Translations under genes and position numbers: made by a program
Notes under the pieces: generated by a model
The model's database searches: none
What the model was told of the DNA's origin: nothing
The model's input: the letters and a program-made list of their open reading frames with translations, nothing else
Part shown: one piece after another, positions 38,850 through 50,604 of the stretch
Position numbering within the stretch: the first letter of the stretch is position 1
Layout of the letters: the number at the start of each line of letters is the position of its first letter
DNA from: Bartonella sp. AU16XJBT
GTDB lineage: Bacteria > Pseudomonadota > Alphaproteobacteria > Rhizobiales > Rhizobiaceae
DNA: 64,000 nucleotides
Direction of reading: 5' to 3'
NCBI RefSeq assembly: GCF_028618665.1
Contig: NZ_JAQITF010000001.1
Coordinates: forward strand, 186,001-250,000

Positions 38850-40049
38850 ATGATTCTTGTTTCAACACGCTATAAGGAACTGGTTTCTAAAGGGAAAGTC
38901 CGTTTTGATCCAGCTCAATTGGCTGTAACAGAGCACTTTGATCATTTATTAAAAAAAATTTCGGAACAAAATGCTTCTCGTCCTTGGTATTGGATATTTT
39001 GGTCTTTTTTAAAAAGAATATTTAAAAAGAAAAGACAAAATTTCGCTCATGTTGCAAAACAAGGAGATGAAAATGATTCTTTTCAAGGGTTATATATTTA
39101 TGGTGAAGTAGGACGGGGCAAAACCATGCTGATGGATTTGTTCTTTTCTTGTTTGCCTAAGAGCCATAAAAAGCGCGCCCATTTTAATGATTTTATGGCT
39201 GATGTGCATGAGCGTATTAATTTTTATCGTCAAGTATCTGGGCGTGAAAAATCTAAACAAGATAATCCTATTTTAGCTGTTGCTGAAGATCTTGCACGAG
39301 AAGCAAAGGTGCTTTGTTTTGATGAATTTAGTGTAACAGATATTGCTGATGCTATGGTGTTGGGGCGGCTTATTTCTGCTTTGTTTGATAAGGGAATTTT
39401 CTTTATTGCGACTTCAAATGTGGCGCCGGATAATCTTTATTATAACGGTTTAAATCGTGAACTCTTTTTGCCTTTTATTCAAGTTTTGAAAGCATATGTT
39501 CGTGTTGTTAATCTTGATGCAAAAACAGATTATCGTCTTGAAAAATCAAATCTACAGCCCGTGTATGTAACACCATTAGGGAAAAAAGCAGATGAATGTA
39601 TGGATCAAGCATGGGCATTTGTGTTGCAAGGACATAAGGAAATATCTGATGAGCTTTCTATAAGAGGGCGCCTTATTCCTATTCCGCGTTTTGCTGCGGG
39701 TTGTGCACGCTTTAATTATCGAGACTTGTGTACAAAACCTTTGGCCGCAGCTGAGTATTTGGTATTAGGGGAGCGTTATCATACGATTTTTATTGATAAT
39801 GTACCGATCATGGATGATACATGTCGCAATGAAACAAAACGGTTTATTTTGCTTATAGATATTCTTTATGAGCGCCACATCCGGTTATTTATGTCGGCAG
39901 CAGCAGGGGTGGAGGATTTGTATAAGGGGCATGCTCAGACCACGGAAACATTTGAATTCCAAAGAACACAGTCACGTCTTTTTGAAATGCAAAGCTATGA
40001 TTATTTGAAGTTTTGGGAAGAACATTTTCTTTTGAAGAAGAAGCGTTGA
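38850..40049 (+). CDS. zapE: Cell division ATPase ZapE (AFG1 family)
   Basis: AAA-type ATPase of the AFG1/ZapE family, which destabilises FtsZ rings at late division in E. coli. It has 399 residues. Walker A is GEVGRGKTMLMDLFF near residue 86. A further family motif is RAHFNDFMADVHERI. Walker B is VLCFDEFSVTDIADAM and a sensor is FIATSNVAP. An insertion rich in lysine lies before the Walker A motif. It sits 288 bp upstream of the mdh-suc block, as in other Hyphomicrobiales. Confidence 0.93.
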   Translation: MILVSTRYKELVSKGKVRFDPAQLAVTEHFDHLLKKISEQNASRPWYWIFWSFLKRIFKKKRQNFAHVAKQGDENDSFQGLYIYGEVGRGKTMLMDLFFSCLPKSHKKRAHFNDFMADVHERINFYRQVSGREKSKQDNPILAVAEDLAREAKVLCFDEFSVTDIADAMVLGRLISALFDKGIFFIATSNVAPDNLYYNGLNRELFLPFIQVLKAYVRVVNLDAKTDYRLEKSNLQPVYVTPLGKKADECMDQAWAFVLQGHKEISDELSIRGRLIPIPRFAAGCARFNYRDLCTKPLAAAEYLVLGERYHTIFIDNVPIMDDTCRNETKRFILLIDILYERHIRLFMSAAAGVEDLYKGHAQTTETFEFQRTQSRLFEMQSYDYLKFWEEHFLLKKKR

Positions 40050-40201
40050 TTATACTTTTACCTTTACGTAAACTGTAAAAACAATAACTCTTTGAAATTA
40101 AAGAAATGTAATAATTCTGTTGTATTTTTTTTAAATTCACTTTATCGATAAATCATGATAATTTTCTAATAGTTGTTTCTGCGGAGGGTTGTTGTTTTTG
40201 T

Positions 40202-40243
40202 AAGGAGAGAAATTTGTAAATTTCATTTATTTACTCCTTTTTA
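40202..40243 (+). terminator. Inverted repeat, possible terminator after zapE or mdh leader
   Basis: Outer arms AAGGAG (40202-40207) and CTCCTT (40234-40239) enclose an inner hairpin GAAATT-AATTTC (40209-40224), followed by a T run. It lies between zapE and mdh. It could end the zapE transcript or act in the mdh leader. Confidence 0.4.
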
Positions 40244-40319
40244 TGATATTATTTAAAAATGATTGAAGTCAAAAATATTCAGTTTATGGGCGCTGATGAG
40301 TGTGCGCTGAATTATCTGA

Positions 40320-41300
<981 letters not shown>

Positions 41301-41391
41301 ATAAAACAAGCTTTCGTTCATTAAAATAAAGTATTTTAGAATATTAGAACTTTAGTATTAATAATAATCCATAAAAGAAAGGGACTAATGC

Positions 41392-42588
41392 ATGAATATC
41401 CACGAGTATCAGGCCAAACGTCTGCTTCATGAATATGGAGCACCCATTGCCAATGGTGTTGCTGTTTATTCTGTAGAGCAAGCTGAAAAATGGGCAAAAA
41501 AATTGCCCGGACCTCTCTATGTGGTTAAAAGTCAGATACACGCTGGTGGTCGTGGTAAGGGTAAGTTTAAAGAACTTGGTCCTGATGCAAAGGGTGGTGT
41601 TCGGCTTGCACAATCTGTTGAAGAAGTTGTTGCAAATGTTCAAGAAATGCTTGGAAAAACTTTGGTAACCAAACAAACTGGTCCAGAGGGTAAACAGGTC
41701 AATCGTCTTTATATTGAAGATGGTGCTGATATTGAGCGCGAACTTTATCTTTCACTTTTGGTTGATCGTAGTGTTGGTCGGATTGCTTTTGTTGTTTCAA
41801 CAGAAGGTGGCATGGATATTGAAACGGTTGCTGAAGAGACGCCAGAAAAAATCTTCACACTGCCTATTGAAGTGTTAGAGGGTGTTACCTCTGCTGATTG
41901 TGCAAGACTTTGTGATGCATTAGAATTGCGCGATAGTGCACGGGAAGATGGTGAAAAGCTTTTTCCAATTCTCTATAAGGCATTTTGTGAAAAAGATATG
42001 AGCCTTTTAGAAATCAATCCGCTTATTGTGATGAAAGATGGTCACTTGCGCGTCCTTGATGCGAAAGTTTCTTTTGATAATAATGCGTTGTTTCGTCATC
42101 CAGATATTTTAGAATTACGCGATCTTTCAGAAGAAGATCCAAAAGAAATCGAAGCCTCAAAGCATGATCTTGCTTATGTTGCTCTTGAGGGCACAATTGG
42201 TTGTATGGTCAATGGTGCTGGTCTTGCTATGGCAACCATGGATATCATTAAGCTTTATGGAGCTGAACCGGCAAATTTTTTGGATGTTGGTGGTGGCGCA
42301 TCAAAAGAAAAGGTGACAGCTGCTTTTAAGATTATTACGGCTGATCCAAATGTTAAGGGTATTTTGGTTAACATTTTTGGTGGTATTATGCGTTGTGATG
42401 TCATTGCTGAAGGTGTGGTTGCTGCTGTTCGTGAAGTTGGTTTAAAGGTTCCCTTGGTTGTTCGTCTTGAAGGCACGAATGTTGAGCAGGGTAAAGCGAT
42501 TATCAATGACAGTGGTTTGAATGTTATTCCCGCCGATGATTTAGATGATGCTGCTCAAAAAATTGTTGCAGCCGTGAAGGGAGCTTAA
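41392..42588 (+). CDS. sucC: Succinyl-CoA synthetase beta subunit (ADP-forming)
   Basis: With SucD converts succinyl-CoA to succinate with nucleotide phosphorylation. It has 398 residues: an ATP-grasp domain opening [18 protein letters not shown], the glycine-rich loop [14 protein letters not shown], metal site LLEINPLIV and the C-terminal CoA-ligase part with [15 protein letters not shown]. The spacing to sucD is 3 bp. Confidence 0.97.
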   Translation: MNIHEYQAKRLLHEYGAPIANGVAVYSVEQAEKWAKKLPGPLYVVKSQIHAGGRGKGKFKELGPDAKGGVRLAQSVEEVVANVQEMLGKTLVTKQTGPEGKQVNRLYIEDGADIERELYLSLLVDRSVGRIAFVVSTEGGMDIETVAEETPEKIFTLPIEVLEGVTSADCARLCDALELRDSAREDGEKLFPILYKAFCEKDMSLLEINPLIVMKDGHLRVLDAKVSFDNNALFRHPDILELRDLSEEDPKEIEASKHDLAYVALEGTIGCMVNGAGLAMATMDIIKLYGAEPANFLDVGGGASKEKVTAAFKIITADPNVKGILVNIFGGIMRCDVIAEGVVAAVREVGLKVPLVVRLEGTNVEQGKAIINDSGLNVIPADDLDDAAQKIVAAVKGA

Positions 42589-42591
42589 GCG

Positions 42592-43494
42592 ATGTCAATT
42601 CTTGTGAATAAAGAGACGAAGGTTCTGGTTCAGGGGCTTACAGGAAAAACAGGAACATTTCATACAGAACAAGCGCTTGCTTATCATGGCACGCAAATGG
42701 TCGGTGGTGTTAATCCTAAAAAGGGTGGGGAAACATGGGAAGGTTCAAAAGGTGAAACTCTTCCTATCTTTGCTAGTGTTGCAGAAGCAAAAGAAAAAAC
42801 AGGCGCAGATGCTTCCGTTATTTATGTTCCTCCAGCAGGGGCTGCGGCAGCTATTATAGAAGCTATTGAAGCTGAAGTTCGTTTAATTATCTGTATTACG
42901 GAAGGTATTCCCGTTATGGATATGGTGAAAGTAAAGGCGCGATTAGAAAACTCAAAATCTCGTCTTATTGGTCCTAATTGTCCTGGTATTCTCACGCCAA
43001 ATGAATGTAAAATTGGTATTATGCCTGGTTCTATTTTTAGAAAAGGCTCTGTCGGGGTTGTTTCACGGTCGGGAACTTTAACTTATGAAGCTGTTTTTCA
43101 AACGAGTCAGGAAGGTCTCGGACAAACAACCGCTATAGGGATTGGTGGTGATCCTGTTAAGGGGACAGAATTTATTGATGTGTTGGAAATGTTTTTGGCG
43201 GATGATGAAACCCAGTCTATTGTTATGATTGGTGAGATTGGTGGTTCTGCTGAAGAAGAAGCGGCACAGTTTCTGCAAGATGAAGCAAGAAAAGGGCGTA
43301 AAAAGCCAGTTGTTGGCTTTATTGCTGGCCGCACGGCTCCTCCAGGTCGTACAATGGGACATGCTGGTGCTGTTATTTCTGGTGGTAAAGGTGGAGCAGA
43401 AGATAAAATTGCAGCAATGGAATCAGCAGGGATTCGTGTGTCTCCTTCGCCATCACAGATAGGTAAGACTTTGTTGTCAGTTTTGAATGGCTAA
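42592..43494 (+). CDS. sucD: Succinyl-CoA synthetase alpha subunit
   Basis: CoA-binding and phosphohistidine subunit of succinyl-CoA synthetase. It has 300 residues. The CoA-binding motif is [20 protein letters not shown]-like near residue 13. [14 protein letters not shown] is in the middle, and the phosphorylated histidine is in [19 protein letters not shown] near residue 250. It follows sucC directly; a 164-bp gap with an A/T-rich small inverted repeat (43554-43572) separates it from sucA. Confidence 0.97.
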   Translation: MSILVNKETKVLVQGLTGKTGTFHTEQALAYHGTQMVGGVNPKKGGETWEGSKGETLPIFASVAEAKEKTGADASVIYVPPAGAAAAIIEAIEAEVRLIICITEGIPVMDMVKVKARLENSKSRLIGPNCPGILTPNECKIGIMPGSIFRKGSVGVVSRSGTLTYEAVFQTSQEGLGQTTAIGIGGDPVKGTEFIDVLEMFLADDETQSIVMIGEIGGSAEEEAAQFLQDEARKGRKKPVVGFIAGRTAPPGRTMGHAGAVISGGKGGAEDKIAAMESAGIRVSPSPSQIGKTLLSVLNG

Positions 43495-43658
43495 AAGAAA
43501 ATTTCATCTGGATAAGAATATTTTCTTAATTCAGGTGAAAAAAGCTTGAGTATAAAAAAGTAAAACTTTTTTGAATGTTCGTACCCTCATCTGCTTTGTA
43601 AGCATTTAAAGGTCGAAAAGAGATATAAGGAGACGGAATAGATGTTCCGGAGAGGTAT

Positions 43659-46658
43659 ATGGCAAGGCAGGACGAGATAAATAGTCTTTTTGCACAGACA
43701 TCATTTCTTTATGGTGGGAATGCGGATTATATAGATCAACTTTATGCTCAGTATGAAAAAGATCCTACCAGTGTTGATTCACAGTGGCGTGCTTTTTTTG
43801 AAGGTCTTCATGATAACAAAGAAGATGTTCTCAAAAATGCTGAAGGAGCAACGTGGCAGCGTGATAATTGGCCATTAAAGCCAGATGGTGAGTTGGTTTC
43901 TGCTCTTGATGGTGATTGGTCTTCTCTTGAAAAATATCTTGGTGATAAATTAAAAGAAAAAGCAGTAACAGGGGTTGCTCAAAAGGGAAAAGCTTCTAGT
44001 GAACAAGATGTTATTCGCGCAACGCGTGATTCTGTTCATGCCATTATGATGATTCGTGCGTTTCGAGCTCGGGGGCATCTTCGGGCAAAGCTTGATCCTC
44101 TTCAATTGGCGGAAAAACTGGAAGATTATAAAGAACTTTCTCCAGAAGCTTATGGTTTTACTCCTGCTGATTATGAACGTCCAATTTTTATTGATAATGT
44201 TTTAGGGTTGGAATATGCAACTATTCCGCAAATGCTTGAAATTCTCAATCGTACCTATTGTTCAACAATCGGTGTGGAATATATGCATGTTTCTGATCCC
44301 GTCCAGAAAGCATGGCTTCAAGAGCGTATTGAAGGGCGAGATAAAAAAATTGCTTTCACACAGCAAGATAAGAAAGCTATCCTGAATAAGCTTATTCAAG
44401 CAGAAGGATTCGAACAGTTTTTAGACACGAAATATAAAGGGACAAAACGTTTTGGACTTGATGGTGGTGAGGCGCTGATTCCTGCTCTTGAGCAGATTAT
44501 TAAATGCGGTAGTGCTTTAGGGGTGCGGGAAGTTATTTTAGGAATGGCCCATCGTGGTCGTTTAAATGTTCTTTCACAAGTTCTCGCTAAGCCGCATAGA
44601 GCCATCTTTCATGAATTCAAAGGGGGATCTTATAAGCCAGACGATGTAGAGGGATCAGGTGATGTTAAATATCATTTAGGAACGACGGCTGATTTGGACT
44701 TTGATGGGAATAAAGTGCATTTATCACTTTTGGCTAATCCCTCGCATCTTGAGATTGTTGATCCGGTTGTTATGGGAAAAGCACGTGCTAAACAAGATCA
44801 ACTTGTGGGACCTACACACACTGATTCACTCCCATTAAGTGAGCGTTCAAAAGTGTTGCCATTGCTTATTCATGGTGATGCTGCTTTTGCAGGACAAGGC
44901 GTTATCCAAGAAACTTTTGGTCTTTCAGGTCTTAAAGGTTATCGTGTTGCAGGCTCACTTCATGTTATTATCAATAATCAGATTGGTTTTACAACAGCGC
45001 CACGTTTTTCACGTTCTTCGCCTTATCCATCTGATGTTGCAAAAATGATTGATGCTCCTATTTTCCATGTGAATGGTGATGATCCTGAAGCTGTTGTTTT
45101 TATTGCAAAAATAGCAATGGAGTTTCGTCAAATTTTCCATAAACCGGTGGTCATTGATATGTTTTGTTATCGCCGATATGGACATAATGAAGGCGATGAA
45201 CCTTCCTTTACGCAGCCACTTATGTATAAAGCAATTCGTAGTCATAAAACAACACTTCAGCTTTATAGTGATCAATTGATAGCAGAAGGAATGGTTTCTT
45301 TAGAAGAGATTGAGCAACAAAAAAAGCTCTGGCGTGATAAACTTGAAGGTGAGTTTGAAGCAAGTGCTTCTTATAAGCCTAATAAGGCTGATTGGCTTGA
45401 TGGAAGCTGGACGGGCATTAAAGCTTTTAGTCATACTGACGAGCAACATTCTAGAACAACGGGTGTTGAGTTAAAGACTTTAAAGGAAATTGGTCAGAAA
45501 CTTGTCGAAGTTCCAGCAAATTTTAATGTTCATAAAACGATACAGCGTTTTTTAAACAATCGTGCTAAAATTTTTGAAACGGGTGAGGGGGTTGATTGGG
45601 CAACCGCTGAAGCTTTAGCTTTTGGTTCACTTTGTTTAGAAGGAGCGCCAGTTCGTCTTTCCGGTGAAGATGTTGAACGGGGAACTTTTTCACAACGTCA
45701 TTCAGTTCTTTATGACCAAGAAAATGAAGCGCGTTATATTCCTTTGAATCATTTACAAAAGGGGCAAGCGCTTTATGAAGTTGTTAATTCTATGCTTTCT
45801 GAAGAGGCTGTTCTTGGTTTTGAATATGGATATTCTCTTGCTGAACCACGGGGATTAACACTTTGGGAAGCTCAATTTGGTGACTTCTCTAATGGTGCGC
45901 AGGTCATCTTTGATCAATTTATTTCATCCGCAGAGCGTAAATGGCTTCGTATGTCTGGTCTTGTGTGTTTATTGCCTCATGGTTTTGAAGGACAAGGACC
46001 GGAACATTCTTCTGCACGTCTAGAGCGGTTTCTTCAACTTTGTGCGGAAGATAATATGCAGGTTGCTAATTGTACAACCCCTGCAAATTATTTTCATATT
46101 TTGCGTCGACAAATTAAGCGTGATTTCCGTAAGCCTTTGATTTTAATGACACCAAAATCACTTTTGCGTCATAAGCGGGCTGTTTCTCTTCTCAGCGAAA
46201 TGGGGCCAGAAACGAGTTTCAGTCGTGTGTTGCTTGATGATGCAGAATGTCTCAAAGATTCTATCGTTAAGTTGCAAAAAGATAATAAAATTCGCCGTGT
46301 CGTTCTTTGTACGGGTAAGGTTTATTACGACCTTTATGAAGAACGTGAAAAAAAGGGTATCGATGATGTTTATCTCCTTCGTGTTGAACAATTGTATCCT
46401 TTCCCTGCAAAAGTTTTGGTGAATGTGTTGTCGCGCTTTTTGCAGGCAGAAGTTTTTTGGTGCCAAGAAGAGCCAAAAAACATGGGGGCTTGGTCATTTA
46501 TTGAGCCTTATTTGGAATGGGTTTTGACGCATATTAATGCGCAATATTCACGTGCTCGTTATGCTGGACGTTCGGCGAGTGCGTCACCGGCCTCTGGGTT
46601 AATGGTGAAACACCTTGAACAACTGACTGCGTTTCTTAAAGACGCGTTAGGTTCTTAA
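43659..46658 (+). CDS. sucA: 2-oxoglutarate dehydrogenase E1 component
   Basis: Thiamine-diphosphate decarboxylase of the 2-oxoglutarate dehydrogenase complex. It has 999 residues. The N-terminal SucB-binding helix region contains [20 protein letters not shown]. Cofactor and active-site motifs are [46 protein letters not shown] and [14 protein letters not shown]. The C-terminal transketolase-like part is complete. The start has a GGAGAGG a few bases upstream. Confidence 0.97.
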   Translation: MARQDEINSLFAQTSFLYGGNADYIDQLYAQYEKDPTSVDSQWRAFFEGLHDNKEDVLKNAEGATWQRDNWPLKPDGELVSALDGDWSSLEKYLGDKLKEKAVTGVAQKGKASSEQDVIRATRDSVHAIMMIRAFRARGHLRAKLDPLQLAEKLEDYKELSPEAYGFTPADYERPIFIDNVLGLEYATIPQMLEILNRTYCSTIGVEYMHVSDPVQKAWLQERIEGRDKKIAFTQQDKKAILNKLIQAEGFEQFLDTKYKGTKRFGLDGGEALIPALEQIIKCGSALGVREVILGMAHRGRLNVLSQVLAKPHRAIFHEFKGGSYKPDDVEGSGDVKYHLGTTADLDFDGNKVHLSLLANPSHLEIVDPVVMGKARAKQDQLVGPTHTDSLPLSERSKVLPLLIHGDAAFAGQGVIQETFGLSGLKGYRVAGSLHVIINNQIGFTTAPRFSRSSPYPSDVAKMIDAPIFHVNGDDPEAVVFIAKIAMEFRQIFHKPVVIDMFCYRRYGHNEGDEPSFTQPLMYKAIRSHKTTLQLYSDQLIAEGMVSLEEIEQQKKLWRDKLEGEFEASASYKPNKADWLDGSWTGIKAFSHTDEQHSRTTGVELKTLKEIGQKLVEVPANFNVHKTIQRFLNNRAKIFETGEGVDWATAEALAFGSLCLEGAPVRLSGEDVERGTFSQRHSVLYDQENEARYIPLNHLQKGQALYEVVNSMLSEEAVLGFEYGYSLAEPRGLTLWEAQFGDFSNGAQVIFDQFISSAERKWLRMSGLVCLLPHGFEGQGPEHSSARLERFLQLCAEDNMQVANCTTPANYFHILRRQIKRDFRKPLILMTPKSLLRHKRAVSLLSEMGPETSFSRVLLDDAECLKDSIVKLQKDNKIRRVVLCTGKVYYDLYEEREKKGIDDVYLLRVEQLYPFPAKVLVNVLSRFLQAEVFWCQEEPKNMGAWSFIEPYLEWVLTHINAQYSRARYAGRSASASPASGLMVKHLEQLTAFLKDALGS

Positions 46659-46690
46659 TTTGTTACTACTCTGATGTATGGAAAAATATT

Positions 46691-47902
46691 ATGACTACTG
46701 AAATCCGTGTTCCTACTTTGGGCGAATCGGTTACTGAAGCAACGGTTGGCAAATGGTTTAAAAAACTTGGCGAAGCTGTCGCTATGGATGAGCCTTTGGT
46801 TGAATTAGAAACTGATAAGGTAACCGTTGAAGTTCCTTCTCCTGTTGCTGGGAAATTATCTGAAATCATCGCAAAGGAAGGCGATACGGTTAAAGTCAAT
46901 GCTCTTTTAGGAGCGGTGGAAGCTGGCAAAGCTGGTGTCTCCCAATTATTTTCGCCTTCTGCTACACCTGTTCCAGCGGCTTCATCTGAATCGGAGAAGT
47001 CTGCTTCGAGCAGTACCATGCCTCCCTCACCCTCAGCCGCAAAATTGATGGCTGAAAATAATGTTGCAAAAAGCGATATTTCAGGTTCTGGAAAACGTGG
47101 ACAAATTCTTAAAGAAGATGTTCTTGGTGGATTAGAACAAAGGACAAGCACTCCTACACCTTCTTCCTCTGTGACGAGCTCTTCTGTAACTCCTGTTTCA
47201 GAAATGCGTGAAGAGCGGGTTCGTATGACGAAATTGCGTCAAACAATTGCGCGCCGTCTTAAAGATGCGCAAAATGTAGCAGCAATGTTAACCACATTTA
47301 ATGAGGTTGATATGTCAGCGGTGATGGATTTGCGCAAGCGTTATAAGGATCTTTTTGAAAAGAAACATGGTGTTAAACTTGGTTTTATGGGATTTTTTAC
47401 CAAAGCTGTTTGTCATGCATTAAAAGAACTTCCTGCTGTTAATGCCGAAATTGATGGAACAGATATTGTTTACAAAAACTATGTCAATGTTGGAATTGCT
47501 GTTGGAACGGATAAAGGACTTGTCGTTCCAGTGGTGCGTGAAGCAGATCAAATGTCATTGGCAGAGATTGAAAAAGAGATTGGCCGTTTGGGACGTCTTG
47601 CACGTGATGGAAAATTAGCCGTTTCTGATATGCAAGGCGGAACTTTTACCATTACCAATGGTGGTGTGTATGGGTCGTTGATGTCAACACCGATTTTGAA
47701 TGCACCACAATCTGGTATTTTGGGAATGCATGCGATTAAAGAGCGAGCAATGGTTGTTGAGGGCCAAGTGGTAATCCGCCCTATGATGTATTTAGCGCTT
47801 TCTTATGATCACCGTATTGTGGATGGGCAAGAAGCTGTAACTTTCCTTGTGCGTGTTAAGGAGAGCTTAGAAGATCCAGAACGCCTTGTTCTTGATTTGT
47901 AA
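46691..47902 (+). CDS. sucB: Dihydrolipoyl succinyltransferase (2-oxoglutarate dehydrogenase E2)
   Basis: Core of the 2-oxoglutarate dehydrogenase complex that transfers the succinyl group to CoA. It has 403 residues. One lipoyl domain carries the lipoylated Lys43 in [15 protein letters not shown] Ser/Pro/Thr-rich linker follows, then an E1/E3-binding domain ([20 protein letters not shown]) and the catalytic domain with the active histidine and aspartate in [14 protein letters not shown]. It lies 32 bp after sucA and 31 bp before lpd. Confidence 0.97.
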   Translation: MTTEIRVPTLGESVTEATVGKWFKKLGEAVAMDEPLVELETDKVTVEVPSPVAGKLSEIIAKEGDTVKVNALLGAVEAGKAGVSQLFSPSATPVPAASSESEKSASSSTMPPSPSAAKLMAENNVAKSDISGSGKRGQILKEDVLGGLEQRTSTPTPSSSVTSSSVTPVSEMREERVRMTKLRQTIARRLKDAQNVAAMLTTFNEVDMSAVMDLRKRYKDLFEKKHGVKLGFMGFFTKAVCHALKELPAVNAEIDGTDIVYKNYVNVGIAVGTDKGLVVPVVREADQMSLAEIEKEIGRLGRLARDGKLAVSDMQGGTFTITNGGVYGSLMSTPILNAPQSGILGMHAIKERAMVVEGQVVIRPMMYLALSYDHRIVDGQEAVTFLVRVKESLEDPERLVLDL

Positions 47903-47933
47903 AATACAGTTTTCAGGATGAAAGGAGAAACGG

Positions 47934-49340
47934 ATGTCTTATGATGTGGCTGTGATCGGAGCGGGTCCAGGTGGTTATGTAGCAGCAATAAAGGCGGCAC
48001 AACTAGGGCTTAAAGTAGCGATTATTGAAAAGCGTACAACATTAGGGGGAACATGTCTCAATGTTGGTTGTATACCTTCTAAAGCGTTGTTGCACGCTTC
48101 AGAAGTGTTTGCTGAAACCCAGCATGGTTTTGAAACGCTTGGTATTTCTGTTGGCAAATCTAAGCTTAATCTTGAACAAATGATGGTTCATAAGAAAGCT
48201 GTGGTGACAGCCAATACAAGTGGCGTTTCTTTTTTGATGAAAAAAAATAAAGTTGATACTTTTTTGGGGACAGCCAAAATTTTGAGTGCGGGTCATGTGG
48301 AAGTTGTTGCCAGAGATGGTAGTCAGCAAACAATTGAAACAAAAAATATTATTATTGCTACGGGTTCAGAGAGTTCGGGCATTCCAGGGGTAAATGTTGA
48401 AATTGATGAAAAGACGATTGTTTCTTCGACGGGAGCCCTTTCACTTGAAAAAGTACCAGCGCGTATGATTGTGGTTGGTGCTGGTGTCATTGGTTCAGAA
48501 CTTGGATCGGTTTGGAGCCGTTTAGGGGCTAAAGTGACCATTATTGAGTATCTTAATAAAGTTTTGGGCTCAATGGATGGTGAAGTTTCACGTCAATTTC
48601 AGAAATTAATGGAAAAACAAGGGATTCAATATAAAACGGGTGCAAAGGTAACAGCTGTCACAAAATCTGATTCAACAGCTCAGGTGAGCTTTGAATCTGT
48701 CAAAGGTGGCGAATCTGAAACCTTAGAGGCTGATGTTGTGCTTATTGCGACTGGGCGTTCTCCTTATACGCAAGGGCTTGGCTTAAGTGAGGCTGGTGTT
48801 CAGTTAGATGAACGCGGATTTATTGGAATTGATGCCCATTGGCAGACGAATATTCCAGGAATTTATGCGATTGGTGATGTCGTAAAAGGGCCAATGTTAG
48901 CACATAAAGCAGAAGAAGAAGGCGTTGCTGTGGCAGAAATTTTGGCAGGTCAAAAAGGGCATGTTAATTTTGATGTTATTCCTAGTGTTGTTTATACGCA
49001 GCCGGAAATTGCGAGTGTAGGAAAGACAGAAGAAGAACTGAAAGCAGCCGGTATTGAATATAATGTTGGCAAATTTCCTTTTATGGCTAATGGTCGTGCA
49101 CGTGCGATGCAAAGGAGTGATGGGTTCGTTAAAATTCTTGCTGATAAAAAAACAGATCGGGTTTTGGGGGGGCATATTCTTGGATTTGCTGCTGGTGAAA
49201 TGATCCACGAAATTGCAGTTTTAATGGAGTTTGGTGGTTCATCAGAAGATTTAGGCCGCTGTTGTCATGCGCACCCTACCTTATCAGAAGCAGTGCGTGA
49301 AGCAGCGTTGGCAACATTTGCTAAACCGCTTCATATTTAA
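47934..49340 (+). CDS. lpd: Dihydrolipoyl dehydrogenase (E3)
   Basis: Flavoprotein that reoxidises the lipoyl arm of 2-oxo acid dehydrogenase complexes. It has 468 residues: FAD motif VIGAGPGGYVAAIKAAQLG, redox-active disulfide GGTCLNVGCIPSKALLH, NAD motif IVVGAGVIGSELGSVW and the C-terminal catalytic CHAHPTLSEAVREAA. It is the last gene of the mdh-suc block. A weak palindromic hairpin, CTTTTAAAA with TTTTAAAAG (49345-49368), follows the stop codon. Confidence 0.97.
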   Translation: MSYDVAVIGAGPGGYVAAIKAAQLGLKVAIIEKRTTLGGTCLNVGCIPSKALLHASEVFAETQHGFETLGISVGKSKLNLEQMMVHKKAVVTANTSGVSFLMKKNKVDTFLGTAKILSAGHVEVVARDGSQQTIETKNIIIATGSESSGIPGVNVEIDEKTIVSSTGALSLEKVPARMIVVGAGVIGSELGSVWSRLGAKVTIIEYLNKVLGSMDGEVSRQFQKLMEKQGIQYKTGAKVTAVTKSDSTAQVSFESVKGGESETLEADVVLIATGRSPYTQGLGLSEAGVQLDERGFIGIDAHWQTNIPGIYAIGDVVKGPMLAHKAEEEGVAVAEILAGQKGHVNFDVIPSVVYTQPEIASVGKTEEELKAAGIEYNVGKFPFMANGRARAMQRSDGFVKILADKKTDRVLGGHILGFAAGEMIHEIAVLMEFGGSSEDLGRCCHAHPTLSEAVREAALATFAKPLHI

Positions 49341-49848
49341 AAATCTTTTAAAAAGTACATTTTAAAAGGCACAAGGCGCAGTAAATATTTGTGAAGCATG
49401 CAACCAAAATTTTAGAAAGAATGAAACCAATAGTATGAGGTGTTTCACTTAATTTGTTGTGTGCTTTTCAATAATTGTTGTTTTAGATTTCAGTTGTGCA
49501 GTTCTGATTGATTATCTTGTTGTGCACACTCTGTTTAGAGTGATGGTATTTAGTCGCATTTAGTCTATGTAAAGTTTTACATATGAGGTATTTTTATGCT
49601 GTTATAAAATATTCAAGATAGGATTTTCAGCCTATTTGCGTGCTTTGTTTTAAGAAAACAGCTCTCAAAACCCTCAAGTCTATTTTGCGAGAGTATGCTT
49701 GTGGACGGTATAATCGTAAAGTTTTTCGTGAAGTATATAAAACCCATTATGCACTATTATCTTTATGCTTAATAAAAGGTATAAGTCGGTACCATAAGTT
49801 ATATTTACGAGCCTTCAATTATACAATTTTTGGTTATTTGAAAGCGTT

Positions 49849-50165
49849 TATAAGAGGTATTTTTTCTTTTCTTGCTCTTTTATTTACACGGACCTCTTCC
49901 GCTTGTGACATGTAAAAGAAATGGTTTTGATTAATTCAATATAAACAGATTTGAAGTGAGAGAATCCTAGGGTATTAGGGCCCTCATTCAACGTGCAAAA
50001 CAATAAGTTATATTTACAGTTTGTTGGATATTCAGAGCAAAGTTTGCTTATAGCGTTCAATGGAGTGTAAAGCTAAGCGGAAGGTTTTCGATCAGAAGCT
50101 GGATTATTTACAGACTATTGTGTTTATAGAAACGATATGTTAATGATTATAAATCAATAGGTTAT
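49849..50165. repeat. Dispersed non-coding repeat, copy B
   Basis: Counterpart of copy A at 32334-32515. The best-matching part is 49921-50015 against 32401-32495, estimated by eye at roughly two-thirds identity. The closing block ATTATAAATCAATA is displaced here by about 150 extra bases. Confidence 0.6.
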
Positions 50166-50293
50166 ATATAACATGAATCTCGATGAGAAGAGAAGCCAAG
50201 GGGAATTTTCTTAAAGAAATAGGATTGTTTAATGATTGCTGCGGATTGAGGGTCTTTGTCCTTAAAAAGGAAGAAGCCGATCAAATATTTCAC

Positions 50294-50330
50294 AAAATAC
50301 CACTCTTTTAAAAAAAGAGCGGTATTTTTA
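50294..50330. terminator. Strong hairpin, bidirectional terminator candidate
   Basis: AAAATACCACTCTTTT (50294-50309) pairs with AAAAGAGCGGTATTTT (50313-50328) with one A-C mismatch and a 3-base loop. The stem has A runs before and T runs after, so it can work in both directions. It lies about 275 bp downstream of the stop of the minus-strand polyamine genes and could end that transcript or a plus-strand RNA. Confidence 0.6.
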
Positions 50331-50604
50331 TATCTTTTGTTGAGACACTCTCTTTTTGATGACAATAGCAGATCATACAATGTGATTAAATCAGTTTTGC
50401 TTCTTTGTTCTTCTTGATCATTGTTTGCTGTGTCTTAAAAAGGTGATCTCGATTTCCTTTAAGGTTTTTAAGAAATCCCAATGTTGCCAAAATATAACCT
50501 ATAGCTGAATTTTTCGGAAAAACATAATTTCATAAGAACATTAAGTTTGTTTTCATTTGACAGTTTTGTGATAATTTAAAAAATCAAACCTAATAAGGAT
50601 AAAT

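Larger units (their letters stand above)
49341..50604. other. Non-coding gap lpd to polyamine genes
   Basis: 1.26 kb without a supported gene between convergent transcripts. It holds a weak hairpin just after lpd, a small hairpin CACTCT-AGAGTG (49527-49542), copy B of the dispersed repeat (from 49849) and a strong hairpin at 50294-50328. Frames at 49640-49915 and 50162-50380 have no recognisable features. Confidence 0.5.

Noticed and set aside
43554-43572. AAAAAAG-CTTTTTT inverted repeat between sucD and sucA as a terminator
   Set aside because: The stem has a single G-C pair and would be weak. It lies within a block expected to be co-transcribed, so I do not list it as a feature.
49640-49915. 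91-codon frame after lpd
   Set aside because: It overlaps the start of repeat copy B, with no family resemblance and no ribosome binding site.
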